Source: Duganella aquatilis
GTDB lineage: Bacteria; Pseudomonadota; Gammaproteobacteria; Burkholderiales; Burkholderiaceae_D
NCBI RefSeq assembly: GCF_009674565.1
Contig: NZ_WKJL01000002.1
Coordinates: forward strand, 186,001 to 250,000
Direction: 5' to 3'
DNA: 64,000 bases
Both the position numbers and the translations under genes were made by a program. How positions within the stretch are numbered: the first letter of the stretch is position 1; the number at the start of each line of letters is the position of its first letter. The notes under the pieces were generated by a model that saw only the letters and a program-made list of their open reading frames with translations, made no database searches and was not told where the DNA came from. Positions 62,600-64,000 of this stretch are shown in pieces.

Positions 62600-62707
62600 T
62601 CAGCTCAGCCAGATGCGCTTGACGAACACCGAGGCGAAGAAGAACGCCGCCAGGCCGAACAGGATCAAGGCGGTGCGCAGATTGTTCGGTTTCTTTTGGC
62701 CGTTCAT
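62600..62707 (-). CDS. 35-residue cytochrome oxidase small assembly protein
   Basis: A very short gene between ctaD and ctaG. It encodes a basic N terminus (M-N-G-Q-K-K-P-N-N-L-R) and one transmembrane helix (T-A-L-I-L-F-G-L-A-A-F-F-F-A-S-V-F-V), ending K-R-I-W-L-S. This matches the tiny single-pass proteins annotated as cytochrome oxidase small assembly protein in betaproteobacteria. It starts 2 bases after the ctaD stop and ends one base before the ctaG start, so it belongs to the operon. Confidence 0.85.
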   Translation of the reverse strand: MNGQKKPNNLRTALILFGLAAFFFASVFVKRIWLS

Positions 62708-62709
62708 GG

Positions 62710-64000
62710 TTATTTGAACTCTGGCGGCGTTTCGAAGGTGTGGAACGGCGCCGGCGACGGCACGGTCCACTCCAGGCCTTCCGCGCCTTCCCATGGCTTG
62801 GCTTCCGCCTTCTTGCCGCCGCGAATGGTCGGCAGGATCACGAAGAACAGGAAGAACACCTGCGACAGGCCGAAGCCGAAGGCGCCGATGGTGGCCACCA
62901 TGTTGAAGTCGGTGAACTGCGCCGAGTAGTCGGCGTAGCGGCGCGGCATGCCGGCCAGGCCCAGGAAGTGCATCGGGAAGAAGGTGACGTTGAAGGTGAT
63001 CAGCGACAGCCAGAAGTGGGTCTTGCCCATGGTCTCGTTGTACATGTGGCCGGTCCATTTCGGCGACCAGTAGTAGAAGCCGGCGAACAGCGCGAACAGC
63101 GAGCCGGCCACCAGCACGTAGTGGAAGTGCGCCACCACGTAGTAGGTGTCCTGCAGCTGGATGTCGATCGGCGTTACCGCCAGGATCAGGCCGGTGAAGC
63201 CGCCGATGGTGAACACGAAGATGAAGCCGACCGCGAACAGCATCGGCGTCTCGAACGTCATCGAGCCGCGCCACATGGTGGCGATCCAGTTGAATACCTT
63301 CACGCCGGTCGGCACCGCGATCAGCATGGTGGCGTACATGAAGAACAGCTGCGAGGTCACCGGCATGCCGGTGGTGAACATGTGGTGGGCCCAGACGATG
63401 AACGACAGGATCGCGATCGACGCCGTGGCGTACACCATCGAGGCGTAGCCGAACAGCTGCTTGCGGGCAAACGCCGGCAGGATCTGCGAGACGATGCCGA
63501 ACGCCGGCAGAATCATGATGTACACCTCGGGGTGGCCGAAGAACCAGAAGATGTGCTGGTACATGACCGGGTCGCCGCCGGCGGCCGCGTTGAAGAACGA
63601 GGTGCCGAAGTGGCGGTCGGTCAGCGTCATGGTGATGGCGCCTGCCAGCACCGGCATCACGGCGATCAGCAGGTAGGCGGTGATCAGCCAGGTCCAGCAG
63701 AACATCGGCATCTTCATCAGCGTCATGCCGGGCGCGCGCATGTTGAGGATGGTGACGATGATGTTGATCGAACCCATGATCGACGAGGCGCCCATCAGGT
63801 GCATCGCGAAGATGGCCATGTCCATGCCGGGACCCATCTGGGTCGACAGCGGCGCATACAGCGTCCAGCCGGCGGCGGTGGCGCCGCCTGGCGCCAGGAA
63901 CGAGGTGGCCAGCAGGATGGCAGCCGGCGGCAGCAGCCAGAACGAGAAGTTGTTCATGCGCGCGAACGCCATGTCCGACGCGCCGATCTGCAGCGGGATC
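62710..64000 (-). CDS. ctaD: cytochrome c oxidase subunit I, N-terminal part beyond the window
   Basis: About 430 C-terminal residues of the heme-copper oxidase catalytic subunit are present; the frame runs off the right edge (first full codons I-P-L-Q-I-G-A-S-D). CuB ligands are seen in H-P-E-V-Y and W-A-H-H-M-F, heme a3/a histidines in H-F-H-Y-V-L, and the K-channel lysine in T-G-V-K-V-F-N-W. It reduces oxygen to water while pumping protons. It heads the operon with the assembly genes downstream. Confidence 0.98.
   Translation of the reverse strand, partial: IPLQIGASDMAFARMNNFSFWLLPPAAILLATSFLAPGGATAAGWTLYAPLSTQMGPGMDMAIFAMHLMGASSIMGSINIIVTILNMRAPGMTLMKMPMFCWTWLITAYLLIAVMPVLAGAITMTLTDRHFGTSFFNAAAGGDPVMYQHIFWFFGHPEVYIMILPAFGIVSQILPAFARKQLFGYASMVYATASIAILSFIVWAHHMFTTGMPVTSQLFFMYATMLIAVPTGVKVFNWIATMWRGSMTFETPMLFAVGFIFVFTIGGFTGLILAVTPIDIQLQDTYYVVAHFHYVLVAGSLFALFAGFYYWSPKWTGHMYNETMGKTHFWLSLITFNVTFFPMHFLGLAGMPRRYADYSAQFTDFNMVATIGAFGFGLSQVFFLFFVILPTIRGGKKAEAKPWEGAEGLEWTVPSPAPFHTFETPPEFK

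Overview
The window is GC-rich, gene-dense chromosomal DNA from a betaproteobacterium, most likely an Oxalobacteraceae member of the Duganella/Massilia/Janthinobacterium type. I base this on the gene families and synteny: ftsY-ftsE-ftsX-rpoH, the cta/cox cluster with DUF2909 and DUF2970 genes, OmpC-type porins, and hairpins ending in GGGGTCAG. No database search was run, so the genus is inference. I saw no rRNA, tRNA, CRISPR array, prophage, plasmid origin or complete insertion sequence.

Layout. 1-4.5 kb: LysR regulator and divergent alpha/beta hydrolase, a DUF4262 gene coupled to glpK, and rnpB (RNase P RNA) directly upstream of glpK. 4.5-8.7 kb: an acetolactate-synthase-like ThDP enzyme, a small secreted protein, a porin, and a 711-base AT-richer gap holding the probable porin promoter. 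8.7-13.1 kb: a lipid-modification operon (cyclopropane-synthase-like methyltransferase, DUF1365 protein, FAD oxidoreductase) divergent from a MerR/B12-binding regulator of the CarH/LitR photoreceptor type, with two copies of a 12-base motif between them. 13.2-17.1 kb: ftsY-ftsE-ftsX and rpoH, the latter with a near-perfect CIRCE element over its promoter. 17.1-24.9 kb: lipoprotein, ggt, lepB, an ABC exporter whose permease is fused to a CPBP intramembrane protease, a Rid-family protein and a LysR regulator.

24.9-45.1 kb is a pectin/galacturonate catabolic island. It has a TonB-dependent receptor, an acetylesterase, a fused polygalacturonase-pectin methylesterase, a second polygalacturonase, a second and divergent pectinesterase, and a GH43 lipoprotein. 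It also carries all five steps of the oxidative uronate route to 2-oxoglutarate: uronate dehydrogenase, SMP-30 lactonase, galactarate dehydratase, 5-keto-4-deoxyglucarate dehydratase and 2-oxoglutarate semialdehyde dehydrogenase. Two GntR/FCD regulators flank it, each near its own palindromic operator type. Inside it lie a decayed serine hydrolase gene and an apparently frameshifted small membrane protein gene.

45.2-57 kb: HDOD protein, MFS exporter, second porin, a stress cluster (TerD, AIM24, TerD, DUF475/TerC-like), NhaR-like LysR regulator, CBS-domain transporter, solute-binding protein and AI-2E family permease. 56.5-64 kb: cytochrome c oxidase biogenesis, reading leftward: ctaD (cut by the window end), a 35-residue assembly peptide, ctaG, DUF2970, ctaE, SURF1, a Sco-like protein, ctaA, ctaB and SCO. 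Three perfect hairpins whose arms begin with (CC)GGGGTC lie between genes near 13.1, 49.0 and 53.1 kb and look like a dispersed REP-like family.
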